Below, piece after piece: positions 22,359-32,497 of a DNA stretch of 64,000 nt. Source of the stretch: Plasmodiophora brassicae. Lineage: Eukaryota; Endomyxa; Phytomyxea; Plasmodiophorida; Plasmodiophoridae. The position numbers and the translations under genes are program-made. Below the pieces are notes generated by a model. It was not told the origin of the DNA. It saw only the letters and a program-made list of their open reading frames with translations, and made no database searches. How positions within the stretch are numbered: the first letter of the stretch is position 1; each line of letters starts with the position of its first letter. The stretch covers positions 1,178,001-1,242,000 of the forward strand of contig JASFAU010000004.1 in NCBI GenBank assembly GCA_039704465.1, written 5' to 3'.

Positions 22359-23209
22359 ATGCAGGACGACCTCGATGCCGACTTCGACGCTGCTGTCACC
22401 ATGATCCGGACCGCCAACGTAGACATATCGAATTCGCTCAAGCTTGAATTCTATGCGCTCTATAAGCAGGCGACAGTCGGGCCATGCACGGCCGCCAAGC
22501 CTGGCCTGCTTGATTTTACGGGCCGGGCGAAATGGACGGCGTGGAACGACAAGAAGGACCTCAGGTATTGCATGCGCGGAACGTGGCCAGACAGCGTTGA
22601 CGTTGACGGAAATGTATGTCCTCTCAGTGCTACCGAGGCCAAGTTGCAGTACGTATCGATGGTGAGGCAGATCATGGGCGCTGCTGTCCAGCATGACGGT
22701 CCGAACAATGATGTGGAAGGCGCTACAAACGACGCGTTCGCACCAGCCGTCAGCCGAATGGCAGTCGAACCAGAGTGCGTGACCTTCTTGCTTTCCCTGT
22801 GTGCCACGTAAGCTAATGAATGTACAGGACCGTCATGGATGCCGATCTGGAGATATGGGATTTCGCTAGCGACGGCAAGCTGGACAGGGTGGTCGAAACT
22901 CTGGTGTCGGGGGCGGTCAGCGTCGACGACCGTGACGAGCATGGGAGAACCGCATTGCACTTCGCTTGCGACCGGGGCCACGAACTGATCGTCAGCGCAC
23001 TGTGCACTCGGTTCGGCGCTAACGTGAACGTGCAAGACCACATGGGGTACACGCCGCTGCACAACGCGGCATCCGCTGGCAGGGCCGACATTGTCCAGTT
23101 CCTTCTCGACCATGGCGCCGACCCGTCCATCTGCGATGCCGACGGCCTCCCTGCCAACCATGACGCACCTGCCGACATCCAGGAACAAATCCGCCTGCAC
23201 TGCCAGTAA
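22359..23209 (+). CDS. ACBD6: ACBD6-like acyl-CoA-binding protein with ankyrin repeats
   Basis: Three exons (22359-22564, 22628-22774, 22828-23209) give 244 residues. The acyl-CoA-binding domain covers about residues 5-90: [28 protein letters not shown] spliced to [17 protein letters not shown], with the usual ligand-contacting Tyr and Lys positions. After a linker, two to three ankyrin repeats follow ([37 protein letters not shown], then a partial one). ACBP plus C-terminal ankyrins is the ACBD6 architecture, also seen in plant ACBP1/2, but no membrane anchor is present here, so ACBD6 fits better. It binds long-chain acyl-CoA and in animals supports N-myristoylation. Length is close to the family's. 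Confidence 0.92.
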
Positions 23210-23386
23210 CCGCATGACGATTCCAACATAATACAGGGCATCAGATAACTATTGTGACCGCCGAATGGTTCAGGTTCGCGCAGTTCCGGGTGCAGCGCGC
23301 GGTTCCTCCCGATGACCAGGGACGGGTTCAGGGTCCGCGGATATCGCGTGATCGAGTGCAGCGTACCATTGGAGCTACGGGTTGCA

Positions 23387-24655
23387 ATGGCCGACAAGGA
23401 CGATGGGAAGCACCTGGCCGATGCGTCCAGCGCGAGCGAACCGCCGTCGTTCAACATGGGCGTGGGCAGCGCCATGACCGCTCTGAAACGGGGGATCACC
23501 ATGACGAAGATGGCCGCAGCCGGCATGGTCGAGGCAACGCCCACCGTTGCCATCGCCCGGCGCCCCGTCGTCAAAGACGACGATGGACGCCGCCTGCAGC
23601 AGGCCATTGACGAGAAAATCATGGCCCAGAACGAGATCACACGCCTGTCGGGGCTCCTTGCCGAACAGATGGCAGAGCGGGAAGCGGGGCGCGCCGCGAT
23701 CCAGAAAGTCCAGGGCATAGAGGACGAGCTGAACCGGCTCAGGGCCGAAACCAGTCGCACGAAGGAGCGCATCGAGTATCGCAAGATCGAGGCGAACGAG
23801 CTGGAGATCCAGGCCACACGCGAGCAGAGCGCCGCGCTCAAAGCCGAACTCGCCAAGCTGAAGGACGACCTGGTGGCGGCTAACAATAACGTGTCGGCCC
23901 TGACCCTGGCTCGTACTGAACTGGAGACCCAGCTCCAGCTGTCGAGGAAGGCGTGCGCCCAGGCGCAGAGCGCTCAGGCAACGGCGGCCGACGAGGCCGC
24001 CCGAGCCGGCGCTCTGGTCGACGGCCTGAGAGCCAAGCTGGCGGAAGCGGTTGCCACCCGCGACGAGTTCCAGAGGAAGCTGGACATGTCCAGGGAGGCG
24101 GTCAACCTGGAAGTCCAACGCGACAAGGACAAATGGCACGCCAAGTGGTCCGAGAAGGAGAAGCAATTCTTCCTCGAGCTGGACGCTGCCAATGCAGAGC
24201 GGAACGCGCTACGAGCGAAAGCGGAATCGCTGCAGAAGGAACTGGAGAAGACGAGGCGGCGTCAAGCAGGGATCGCAGCGGAGGAACAGAAGAAGTGGGC
24301 GGAGGAGAAAGCCGGCCTGCTGGAGCAACTGGAACGTCGTAGCAAGAGTCTGGAGGACGCCATGGAGGCGTTGCGGACGAAGGACCCGGCCAAGAGGGCG
24401 ATGGCGGCGCTGATGATGGAGACGCAGCGACGATTGCCACAGCTGTCGACCGCCGACGTGAAGGTGATCGAGCAGAACCACGCGTTCCAGTCGATCGCGC
24501 AGAACCTCCTGGAGACGGTCAAGGATCGCGACGCGCTCATCGAACAGCTGCGACAGGATCACGCTGCACTTGGCAGGCGCGTCATCGAGCTGGATGAGGC
24601 CCTGCGACGGGCAGGAGCAACAGCACCGACGTCACCGCCCAGTCAATTGCCATGA
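23387..24655 (+). CDS. Long coiled-coil protein
   Basis: A single exon from ATG 23387 encodes 422 residues. After a short N-terminal region (MADKDDGKHLADASSASEPP) and a hydrophobic-basic patch near residues 40-70, residues 80-415 form an almost unbroken coiled coil (Ala, Glu, Gln, Arg, Leu heptads such as LEQLERRSKSLEDAMEAL). A conserved-looking segment TADVKVIEQNHAFQSIAQNLLETV breaks the pattern near residue 370. The protein is probably structural or a tether (Golgi, basal body or cytoskeleton); the sequence does not say which. The C terminus is Thr/Pro-rich. Confidence 0.7.
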   Translation: MADKDDGKHLADASSASEPPSFNMGVGSAMTALKRGITMTKMAAAGMVEATPTVAIARRPVVKDDDGRRLQQAIDEKIMAQNEITRLSGLLAEQMAEREAGRAAIQKVQGIEDELNRLRAETSRTKERIEYRKIEANELEIQATREQSAALKAELAKLKDDLVAANNNVSALTLARTELETQLQLSRKACAQAQSAQATAADEAARAGALVDGLRAKLAEAVATRDEFQRKLDMSREAVNLEVQRDKDKWHAKWSEKEKQFFLELDAANAERNALRAKAESLQKELEKTRRRQAGIAAEEQKKWAEEKAGLLEQLERRSKSLEDAMEALRTKDPAKRAMAALMMETQRRLPQLSTADVKVIEQNHAFQSIAQNLLETVKDRDALIEQLRQDHAALGRRVIELDEALRRAGATAPTSPPSQLP

Positions 24656-24733
24656 CGAACGATAACGGTACTATACAGAGCGTAGATAGGTTTAGGAATA
24701 ATGTGACAAACAGTAGAACGTCATCGAGCCAGT

Positions 24734-26438
24734 TCATCGGCTGCTGCTTGCCAGGACGCGCATATCTACCGTCTGGAGGTTCAGAGCGACCCACCAGTTA
24801 GTAGATGACTGTACCTGCTGCGCGTTGACCAACTGAATGCTGACGAACGCTGATGCCACTTCCTTCAGGGTTGCCAGCTTATCGACCTGGAACTGGGCGT
24901 AGTCCCGTTCGAGATCGGCTGTGATCCGACCGAGTGTCGTTTTCGCATTCGCAGCATCTTTCGTCAGGTGCGCAAGTTCGCCTGAAGCGGCCCGGTTCAG
25001 AAGCGCGTGCATTGGGTACCGTGTGGACTTACTCTCGTACTCAGTCGCCTTAGATTGCAGGCCTTTGGAGCGCGCTGTCTCGAGCTTGCCCCGCTTTGTT
25101 CGCAGGTCCGATTCAACGTGGTGAAGTGCCGACAGAGCGTTCGACCTCGCTGTCGTCAAAGACGTTAAGACAGTACAAACACTAGACGATCGAATGACCT
25201 GTCATTGCTTCTTGGACCGCCTCGGTTATGTGAACGAGATCGCGTAACGGCTCCTTGAACGCCGTGTATTCCTTCTCAAGCTTGTGCGAAACGAGTACTG
25301 ACACCCGATCGCTCGACTCGCCTGGGGATACAAATGCTGTCAGACATTACGTAACCTTGAATCCGGTTCGGAGGCAGACCGATCTTCGAGAGCGCCCTGC
25401 TCGATTCGGATTCGTTCTGTTTGGCCTCCAGTTCCGCGAGTAATGTGGAAGCCGACCCCATATCGAACGACGACTGCGACATTTCTGGCAAGGTTTTAAC
25501 CACAACGTCGACAGAACGCTGCGATCGTCGAGGAACCTTTCACGCCCGATGCCAGGGCTTGATATGTGTTGCAGCACTGGCTGACAGACTTGTGAAACGC
25601 CTGGACGTATTCCTGCCGAGCTTCCCACGTGAGGTCTTCGGCAGACTTGTCCACCGCTTGCGTCAAGTGCAACGATTCTTGGACCTGGATTCGCACTCGT
25701 CAGACCCGTCAAGCTGACCGATATTCACACGTACAGAATGGAGCGTATTCTGAAAAAAGGACATGATCCCTGCTGATGCCGCTGCCAGCGATGGCTCGTG
25801 CGAGCGACCCGCTTTCGCACGTTCGAAGTCCTATCAGCCACATGGTCACATGTGGACTTCGGGGCGTGCAGGCGCCGCCTCAGGTACCGATTCACTCGAC
25901 CTCAGAAACATGTCCAGGTCAACGCTGTGCTTCAGCCTGCAATGGGACACAACGCGTTCCATGAACCGGGCCAGTCCCCGTAGGCGCCTGTCGATAAAGC
26001 CCTGCGCCATTGCCCCTGGAACGTTCATTCAGTGCCGACATGCATTCAGCCCCTGCTTGGGTCGCGTGTTCACCAGTCATGGACTTGGCAGGCAGTGGAG
26101 GCACGACGCACCCGGGAAAGTCAGCCGCCAGGCGCCCACGAAGCCAGGCGAAATCCGAGAACCGTCGACGGGCCGTATCGTGACGGATCGACCCATTCGC
26201 AGCGATCCGCTGCATGCACCCCAGCATACCCGGGTTCAGACACGATCGCGCGGCGGTCTGAACAGCGCCCTGCATCTACCTTCGAGTCGACCTTGTAGAA
26301 GACGGCCGCTGCCATGCCATCGCCTTGCCTGACAGGGTCGTACACGCGCACGTCGACCAGGCCCGTCTCGACCATGGGCGGCGCGGCGGGCTGGTCACCG
26401 TCGCCGCCCAGGTCGACGATCTCCCCGCCGTCCTCCAT
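24734..26438 (-). CDS. Sorting nexin with PX and BAR-type domains (SNX1/2-like)
   Basis: A multi-exon gene starts MEDGGEIVDLGGDGD at 26438. The PX domain is assembled from exons near 26420-25860: VRVYDPVRQGDGMAAAVFYKV, RRRFSDFAWLRGRL (phosphoinositide-binding Arg), VVPPLPAKS, and FIDRRLRGLARFMERVVSHC with DLDMFL. The rest is a helical BAR-type region, including LTWEARQEYVQAFHKSVSQ, FDMGSASTLLAELEAKQNES, and the final helix DKLATLKEVASAFVSIQLVNAQQVQSS cut here only by description. PX-BAR nexins bind PI3P membranes and form tubules in retromer-linked endosomal sorting. Some junctions between 25150 and 25800 were not settled. Confidence 0.8.
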
Positions 26439-26764
26439 CCGCTCGATGTGGTACACAGGTGCCGGTACCCCGCCCTCGTCGAGGCGCTATTTCAGACAAC
26501 ACCAGGACGAGGAGTCGACAGCCCCTCCACCTCCGAACGCAACTTCCGATGCTGTGCGACCCTGCCCTCCTGACACGGCTGTCACCACCGCGAACGCATT
26601 GTCACCGCAGCGGCATGACAGCCCGGCAGGGCCGACCCCGATCCGGTCAGGCGCGCTGACAAGCGTGTTGCTGGCATCGGAATGGGCAAGCGGGGTCGGT
26701 TCAAAAGCGCGCACGGCGGTGTCCACCCGTGTCTGGGGCCACGCCGGCAATCGCCCCGCCGACG

Positions 26765-27319
26765 ATGGTCGTATCCCGGCAGCGTCGATCGCGGTCGATC
26801 GGGTCGTTGTCCGCGCTGGACGAGGTGATCGTGTCGGCGACGAGCGAGCTGGGCGACGCGCGTACGCGGGCGTCACGCCGGAGCGTGATTGTGCTTGCCG
26901 ACGCGGTTCTCGTTGTCATGAGCGGCGTGCTTGCCGCCACGGGCCGGCATGGCGCCTGGCCGTGCGCCATCATCGCCTGCGTCGACCTGCTGTATACCGC
27001 GCAGGCATGGCACGCTGTGCTCGTCGGCGTCGCCATTGCTCCTGCTGTCGCGTTCCTCGTCATCAGTCATTCGACGACAATGACGGTGTATCTGATCGCA
27101 ATCGGGGCGACCGCCGCCTGGGGCGCCGCCCAGCATTGCAGATCGATCCCTGGGCAGCCGCTCCAAGGCGACCTTGCGCTGGCCATCGCATGGGCCTGGA
27201 TCGCGTTGTATTGCGGCGTGTCGCTGCACGAGTTCGCGTCGATGCACGCGCTGACCCGGACCTGCCTCGTCTCGATGTCGACGAGCGCGGCGGTTCTCGC
27301 CGTCCTACGAGCAGTATAA
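26765..27319 (+). CDS. Orphan multi-pass membrane protein
   Basis: The frame from ATG 26765 encodes 184 residues. A basic Ser-rich N terminus (MVVSRQRRSRSIGSLSALDE) is followed by five or six hydrophobic segments, among them VIVLADAVLVVMSGVLAATG, HAVLVGVAIAPAVAFLVIS, LIAIGATAAWGAA and LALAIAWAWIALYCGVSL. Charged residues are rare after position 50. No family was recognised. Its start is 326 bases from the divergent sorting nexin start. High GC at third positions supports this strand over the antisense frames. Confidence 0.55.
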   Translation: MVVSRQRRSRSIGSLSALDEVIVSATSELGDARTRASRRSVIVLADAVLVVMSGVLAATGRHGAWPCAIIACVDLLYTAQAWHAVLVGVAIAPAVAFLVISHSTTMTVYLIAIGATAAWGAAQHCRSIPGQPLQGDLALAIAWAWIALYCGVSLHEFASMHALTRTCLVSMSTSAAVLAVLRAV

Positions 27320-27388
27320 CGCCCGCATCCGGGAGTGCCAACGCTGTCTCAAACTCCATATGTATTCAGGTTAACGCCTTGCATTTAG

Positions 27389-28309
27389 TTAGTGCTTGTG
27401 AACCTTGCCGAAGCTCGGAGACGGTGATGGGGATTCGCTTGCGAGCGGCATGGCCGCCCCGCCAGACATGCTCGGGTCGATGTAGTCGCCGCCGAGCATG
27501 CCGACGAACTCGGCGGAGACGCCCACGAACGATTTCGCTTTGGCGCGAAGGCGACCGCAGGCGGCACACTTGCAGATGCCGGCGCAGGACGGGCAGATCC
27601 ACCCCTTGTTCTTCGCGTTCTCTATCGAATCGCCGTAGCACTTCGTCAGGCACCCGTCGCAGTACTTCTTGCGGCAGGTCCGCTTGTCCTGGCGCGACCG
27701 ACGGCTAAACTGGTTCGAGCAGAACGCCAGCTGCTCGAAGCTACGCGCGTTCTTGCACTGGTGACATGATGTGCCGCGATACGATCGTTCCTTGTGCTGG
27801 CGGCGGACATCATCTTCGGCGAGCTCGTCGAGCGGATCGGTCACCTCCTGCTGTGCCGTTGCGGCGCCTTGCGACTGGAACGCGACCGACGATCCACCAG
27901 ACATCGTGCCACCCATTGCCTGCAGCCTGCTATCCAGCGTCGGCCTGCCAGCGACCGTCACCGGGAAGATGTACCTTGCTGGTGCAGGAATCGGGTCGAA
28001 CAGACGCTTCTGCATGTCGCATATGAATGTCATGAACGGAGTCGCGGCGAACGGGTTCAGAATCGCCGTCGTCGGATTCGGATAGACGCGATCGCCCGCA
28101 TCGGTTACGACGCCTTCCTCCACGCTGTCCTGGTTCAGTCGGTCGACGTCGACCTGGACCTCGACGAGCGCGCCGGTCGTGTCGACGTACTTGAGGACGA
28201 CAACCTTGATGCCGCCCTTCTGCAGCACGTCGAGGATCTCGTCCCACAGGCGCTCCATAGTGTGATGGTCGGGGGACGACGTGGCGGCGACGCCGTCAGC
28301 CGCCTCCAT
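27389..28309 (-). CDS. CDCA7-type zinc-finger protein (zf-4CXXC_R1)
   Basis: One exon gives 306 residues from ATG 28309; an in-frame ATG downstream (MERLWDEIL) could also serve. The C-terminal third contains the CDCA7 zinc domain: SCHQCKNARSFEQLAFC, then KRTCRKKYCDGCLTKCYGDS, then WICPSCAGICKCAACGR, with regular CxxC pairs. An insertion rich in Ser and Arg (FSRRSRQDKR) separates the first Cys groups. The N-terminal half is helical and contains a VVVLKYVDTTGALVEV strand region that I cannot assign. In animals and plants CDCA7 recruits the remodeller HELLS/DDM1 to chromatin and supports DNA methylation. Ends PSPSFGKVHKH. Confidence 0.85.
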   Translation of the reverse strand: MEAADGVAATSSPDHHTMERLWDEILDVLQKGGIKVVVLKYVDTTGALVEVQVDVDRLNQDSVEEGVVTDAGDRVYPNPTTAILNPFAATPFMTFICDMQKRLFDPIPAPARYIFPVTVAGRPTLDSRLQAMGGTMSGGSSVAFQSQGAATAQQEVTDPLDELAEDDVRRQHKERSYRGTSCHQCKNARSFEQLAFCSNQFSRRSRQDKRTCRKKYCDGCLTKCYGDSIENAKNKGWICPSCAGICKCAACGRLRAKAKSFVGVSAEFVGMLGGDYIDPSMSGGAAMPLASESPSPSPSFGKVHKH

Positions 28310-29127
28310 TGAAGAACTACACACGACGTGACGCAACTTACGGACTTTCCGCGGACTTTTGTGTTATGGCTCTGAAGCAGCCGACCAGCCGTCCACCCAC
28401 ACTCGCTACCGATGCCCAAATGACCACTCGGCTGGAACGCTACCGCCGACAGGTCGGCGCCTCGGCTGACGCTTGTCGACTCTAACACGTGTGACGAAGT
28501 CCCAGCAGTGGTGATCCGATAGGTTCCTGGCTGTGTGAACAGACCTGGCGCGCGTACCTGAATATATCGCGTGTTAGTCGTGGAGGTGTGTCACCTCGAG
28601 ACACTGAACTTACTATTCGTGGCTCTTCGAGGCTGATGCATAGAGTGTCTCCTAAGGCGTACTGTCTTCTTGTCAGCTGGCAGGCGCCCTTGACCTCCCG
28701 CCAAGAGGTCGCTCGAAATCGGTTGTGGGCTGTACGGCAGGATATTGACTGAACGTCGGCACATATTGGGGACTCCATGAGCGACGACCAAGCATGGCAA
28801 TATTGGCGATGGCGTTTCGCCAACACTTCATTCCGCTTGCTGATAGGAGGTGAGAACCGGCGTTTGATTTGAGATTCATGTCTGCATGTCAAAGGCGACA
28901 AATGGACGTCACCTTGCGCTACATACCAAGATAACGATCAAAGTCAAAGCGCTTTAGCGAGTCAGGTGTCGCACTGCCTTCGACGTTGTAGACGGGACCG
29001 CCTTAGCTGGTCAGTCCGGTCTACAACTTGCATGAGTCACGATGTGGTATACGGTGAGGTTCCGGCCCACAGGAATGCCGGTGTTGCTGGCTACTCCCCA
29101 AAAGAGACATCCTAGCCGACGACGAGA
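28310..29127. other. Gene-poor stretch
   Basis: About 820 bases between two divergent genes are lower in GC than the flanks. Open frames here (for example 28482-28901 on the minus strand) show ordinary codon mixtures, no domain and no splice logic that improves them. I see no repeat or RNA gene. Confidence 0.45.
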
Positions 29128-30288
29128 ATGCAGCCCGTCTACATCGTCACCATCGTCACCATCGTCACCGTTGTCAGCTGCGGGTATTCCGGGTCGAGTG
29201 CGGGATACGCCAGCGGCACCGGCCTCGGTGGCCAATCCAGCCAGTTTCAAAACATCGGCCAGGCGCAGTCGTACGGCAGCGGCATCGGGTCCACTCAGAA
29301 CGGACCGCCGATTCATCAGAGCAACATGCAGCAGAACTGGGACAGCAACAACAACAACAACTTCAACAGCGGCCAGTCGTACGGAAACGGGATCGGCCCA
29401 GCCCTCGGTGGGCCGTCGCAAGGACAGCAGCAGCAATGGACAGACCGTGCACAGTCGTACAGCCCCATTGGCGCGAACTCGTCGCCTGGATCTTCCCAGA
29501 GTGGTCCTATGGGGCAAGGTGTGGGCGCGCCACAGTCCTACATCGGGACGGGCGGACCCGCATCCCCTGGCTCCTCGATGGCGCAAACTCAAGGCGGGCC
29601 TCAGTTCTACAGCAGTAATGCCGCGAACAGTCGTGGAGCGCCTGTGTCCTCCATGGCACAAGGTCCAACCGGGCCTCAATTCTACGGCGGAAACGATGCG
29701 AATGGACCTGCGTCTCCTGGGCCGTCGCAAACGGGGCAAGCCCAGGGTGGTCAGCAATCCTACAACTCCAACGGCCTCAATGGCAACGGAATCGCGGGGT
29801 CGTCTATGGGTGGTTCGAGCCCCCAGCAGGGATACGGCCCAGGAATAACCCCATCGAACGGCAATCGAAACGGTGTCCCGCCTCCACAGTCATACGCAGG
29901 TGGAAATGGCAACTCCAATCAAGGGCCCTTCGGGAACAGTCAAGCTCTCCTCGGCGGTTCGTACGACGTCAACCCGTCACCGTCATCCAGCTTTGGAATG
30001 CCTCAGCAGCCTCTCAGCCAAGATGCGGTGCCGTCGGCGGGCCCCTACAGCGGAAATACCCAACGCAGCTATGTCCCTGCTCCATCAGCAAATGTCGACA
30101 GCACTTCTGCACAGTCTTACAGTCCAGCCCCATCACCGGTCATTTCCAGATCTCGAAGGTCACGGCCGTCGTCAACGAGGTTCTCGTCCAGGAAGGACGA
30201 CTCTGCGGCCATGCCGGTCCTGGTACAGGCGTCGCAAGGCGTGATCTGTCTCATTGCGACCGTTGCATTTGCAGAATTTTTCATGTGA
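29128..30288 (+). CDS. Secreted, GPI-anchored Q/S/G/N-rich protein with QSY repeats
   Basis: One exon encodes 386 residues. The signal peptide is MQPVYIVTIVTIVTVVSC, built from repeated IVT triplets. The mature region is very low in complexity (Gln, Ser, Gly, Asn, Pro) with about ten copies of a (A/G/P/Q)QSY or PQFY unit spaced 20-40 residues apart, and longer units ending in MAQ-x-GGPQFY. A basic Ser-Arg stretch (SRSRRSRPSSTRFSSRKDD) precedes a small-residue site and a hydrophobic tail (VICLIATVAFAEFFM), which is a GPI-attachment signal. Composition resembles adhesins and prion-like domains. Function is unknown; a surface or wall role is inference. Confidence 0.75.
   Translation: MQPVYIVTIVTIVTVVSCGYSGSSAGYASGTGLGGQSSQFQNIGQAQSYGSGIGSTQNGPPIHQSNMQQNWDSNNNNNFNSGQSYGNGIGPALGGPSQGQQQQWTDRAQSYSPIGANSSPGSSQSGPMGQGVGAPQSYIGTGGPASPGSSMAQTQGGPQFYSSNAANSRGAPVSSMAQGPTGPQFYGGNDANGPASPGPSQTGQAQGGQQSYNSNGLNGNGIAGSSMGGSSPQQGYGPGITPSNGNRNGVPPPQSYAGGNGNSNQGPFGNSQALLGGSYDVNPSPSSSFGMPQQPLSQDAVPSAGPYSGNTQRSYVPAPSANVDSTSAQSYSPAPSPVISRSRRSRPSSTRFSSRKDDSAAMPVLVQASQGVICLIATVAFAEFFM
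29143..29175 (+). repeat. Nine-base tandem repeat inside the signal peptide coding region
   Basis: The unit ATCGTCACC is repeated three times in a row, followed by a diverged copy, and encodes the IVT repeats of the signal peptide of the QSY protein. Slippage here would add or remove three residues without breaking the frame. Confidence 0.8.
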
Positions 30289-31452
30289 AAATCTGTTTCG
30301 ATACAGAACGTTCCCATCGTCCTGGACCGGGTTGGCCGATATCAACGGTTCATACAGGGAATACATCAGGGTTAGTGATGTGGAGATCAAGACGTGTCAT
30401 CGTCCGAACTGGTCGGGGTACTGGCGCCAGCCGATGTTCGTGGGTCCCATTAAAGCCAACGGCTGCAGAACGTTATCATGGTCAGCATCCAGGGTGTGAC
30501 TCATCAGTCATCGACTCGTCGCGCTAAACGATGTAGGTAGCCGCTCTTCAGCGATCAAACTGCGGGACGTTGGAGAGCGACGTTGCACGCGTTGTACCAG
30601 AAGTGCAACGTCGCTCCACGACCCGCGGCCGCTGAAGAAAGGTCTACAGCCGTAGAAATGACACCACCGACCACGACATGGCGTTCGCTCGATACGGTAC
30701 CGATGTACGTGGATATGTCACCATCTGACTGCTGTTGTAGAGACCCAATCTTCTACCGGGAATGGGGTGATATCGTCACCGGCCGCTGAACTCCAGGCGA
30801 GTTCACCTGGTCAAACAAACGGCCGCGTGCACCTGTTACTCGTGCAGAAAGACGCTGCGGCGCTGTCAAACATCGACATTGCCTGCCCTGATGACCAAAT
30901 CGACGACGAGGATCTGCAGGTCTGCGGTGCTCTAGGATGCCCTGGCGTTCACAGACATATCAACTGCAGTAACCACGACCGGAGTTCGTTCTATGACTCG
31001 TCGCGATGTGGAACCGCTTTGGTACAAGCGGGATGCAGAGACTAGGAGAAAGCGGCGGCACACTAATGTCCAATACAGAACCAGTCTTGATTTGATTAGT
31101 GGATCCTATCTCCTATAATATATGCGAGCAGATATGATCCGAATGATCAGTGGTCAACGGGCGCAACTTGACATGGTCACGAGAACGCCGCGCAACGAGA
31201 GGCTGCACCGATCGCTCGCGCGTTGTCCCGAGTGGGTACTGGTACGCGAAAACGATGATGTGATGAGTTCGGTTTCCATGTGAGGATTGCGCGCGTTCCG
31301 GGCGCAACCCAGTCGAACGACAGTCGTATCAAGTGGAAGCAACGTTCCTGCCACGGGCTTTTTTCCTTGCTGCCAACGTCTTGGTCTTGGATTCCCGTGG
31401 CAGTAGCCTCACTCATTTTTTCTCATCAACTGACCATCATCATTGAAGGAGG
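30289..31452. other. Stretch with only weak open frames
   Basis: More than 1.1 kb without a supported gene. A frame at 30767-31045 contains NGRVHLLLVQKDAAALSNID and an acidic DDQIDDEDLQ segment and might be part of a small spliced gene, but no start, domain or consistent splicing could be shown. The stretch ends at the inverted repeat. Confidence 0.4.
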
Positions 31453-32497
31453 TCGTCTGCCGAACGACGAGGAGTTGGCGCGGCCGTTGGAGCTCCAGTT
31501 GCCGAACCCAAACGAGATGGCTAAGCAGTTGCGGTTTCAGGAACAACTTGTTGAGGCAGTACAAGCCAGGCGAGTCGCTGAAGGCAGCAGGTGCTGCCGC
31601 TGAAGCCAGGCGAGTCGCTGAAGAAGCTATGGCTGTCTTTGCCGAATGGAATCGGATAGCCGATGAAGCACGCGCTGCGGCGGCTGAACGCCTCGAAAAC
31701 GTGCGTCAGGAGACGCTTCGTCTAGAAATTGCAAAGCTGGCATTGCAACCGCGACAGCAGGTAAGTGTCCTATATTGTCCACTGTTCTCAATGTTGATAT
31801 GATCAGGACGGTTTTGTAGAGATATTACACGAGGGTTGGAAACGCCTGCATGACGCTGATCGTTAGATCGCCACGCTTATCAGCTTGGCACTGATAGCCC
31901 GCCACCTGTCAACGCCAACCATGGCATAAGCTCCCACGAGTATTATTTGCTGATTGATCACGAATAGATAGCCCGTCACCCGTGATCAATCAGCAAATAA
32001 TACTCGTACGAGCTTATGCCATGGTTAGCGTTGACAGGTGAGGGGCTATCAGTGCCGAGCTGATAAGCGCGGCGATCTTCACGGAGGCGTGGAGCAGCGT
32101 CGTGCAGGTGGTTGCAACCCTCGTGTAACATCTCTACAAAATCGTCCTGATGAAATCAACATGGAGAACAGTGGGCAATATATGACGCTTACCTGCTGTC
32201 GCGGTTGTAATGCCAGCTTTGCAATTTCTAGACGAAGCGTCTCCTGACGCGCGTTTTCGAGGCGTTCAGCCGCCGCAGCGCGTGCTTCATTGGATATCCG
32301 TTTGCGCTCGGCAGTGACAGCCATAGCTTCTTCAGTGACTCGCCTGGCTTCAGCGGCAGCCGCAGCTGCCTCTTCAGCGACTCGCCTGGCTTCAGCAGCC
32401 TCAACAAGTTGTTCATGAAACCGCAACTGCTGAGCCATCTCGTCTGGGTTCGGCAGCTGGAGCTGCAACTGCCGCGCCAACGTCTCGTCACTCGGCC
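31453..32497. repeat. Long imperfect inverted repeat, arms about 510 bases
   Basis: Positions 31453-31962 read on the plus strand match 32497-31981 read on the minus strand, separated by an 18-base centre (31963-31980). Identity in the inner 100 bases is very high (a handful of differences) and remains clear through the outer arms. Both arms encode the same Ala/Glu/Arg-rich peptide and share the same small intron, so the structure is a tail-to-tail duplication of a gene. The 2-base loss in the left arm shows that the arms are diverging. Confidence 0.92.
31457..31866 (+). pseudogene. Left-arm decayed copy of the EARRVAEEA coiled-coil gene
   Basis: The left arm begins NDEELARPLELQLPNPNEM and matches the right-arm protein. 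After VQARRVAEG it has lost two bases relative to the right arm, which shifts the frame and meets a stop; the other frame resumes with AEARRVAEEAMAVFAEW. The intron after LALQPRQQ (GTAAGT to GATCAG) is conserved, and the last exon (DGFVEILHEGWKRLHDADR) ends at an early stop at 31864-31866. It has no convincing start codon of its own. Confidence 0.7.

Noticed and set aside
26314..27708. 464-codon plus-strand frame
   Set aside because: It overlaps the sorting nexin start, the membrane protein and the zinc-finger gene in a third frame and has no coherent composition.
28482..28901. 140-codon minus-strand frame in the gene-poor stretch
   Set aside because: No domain, no signal and no splice pattern; composition is that of intergenic DNA.
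31453..32497. CRISPR array or tandem repeat
   Set aside because: The similarity is inverted, not direct, with one centre and no short regularly spaced repeats.
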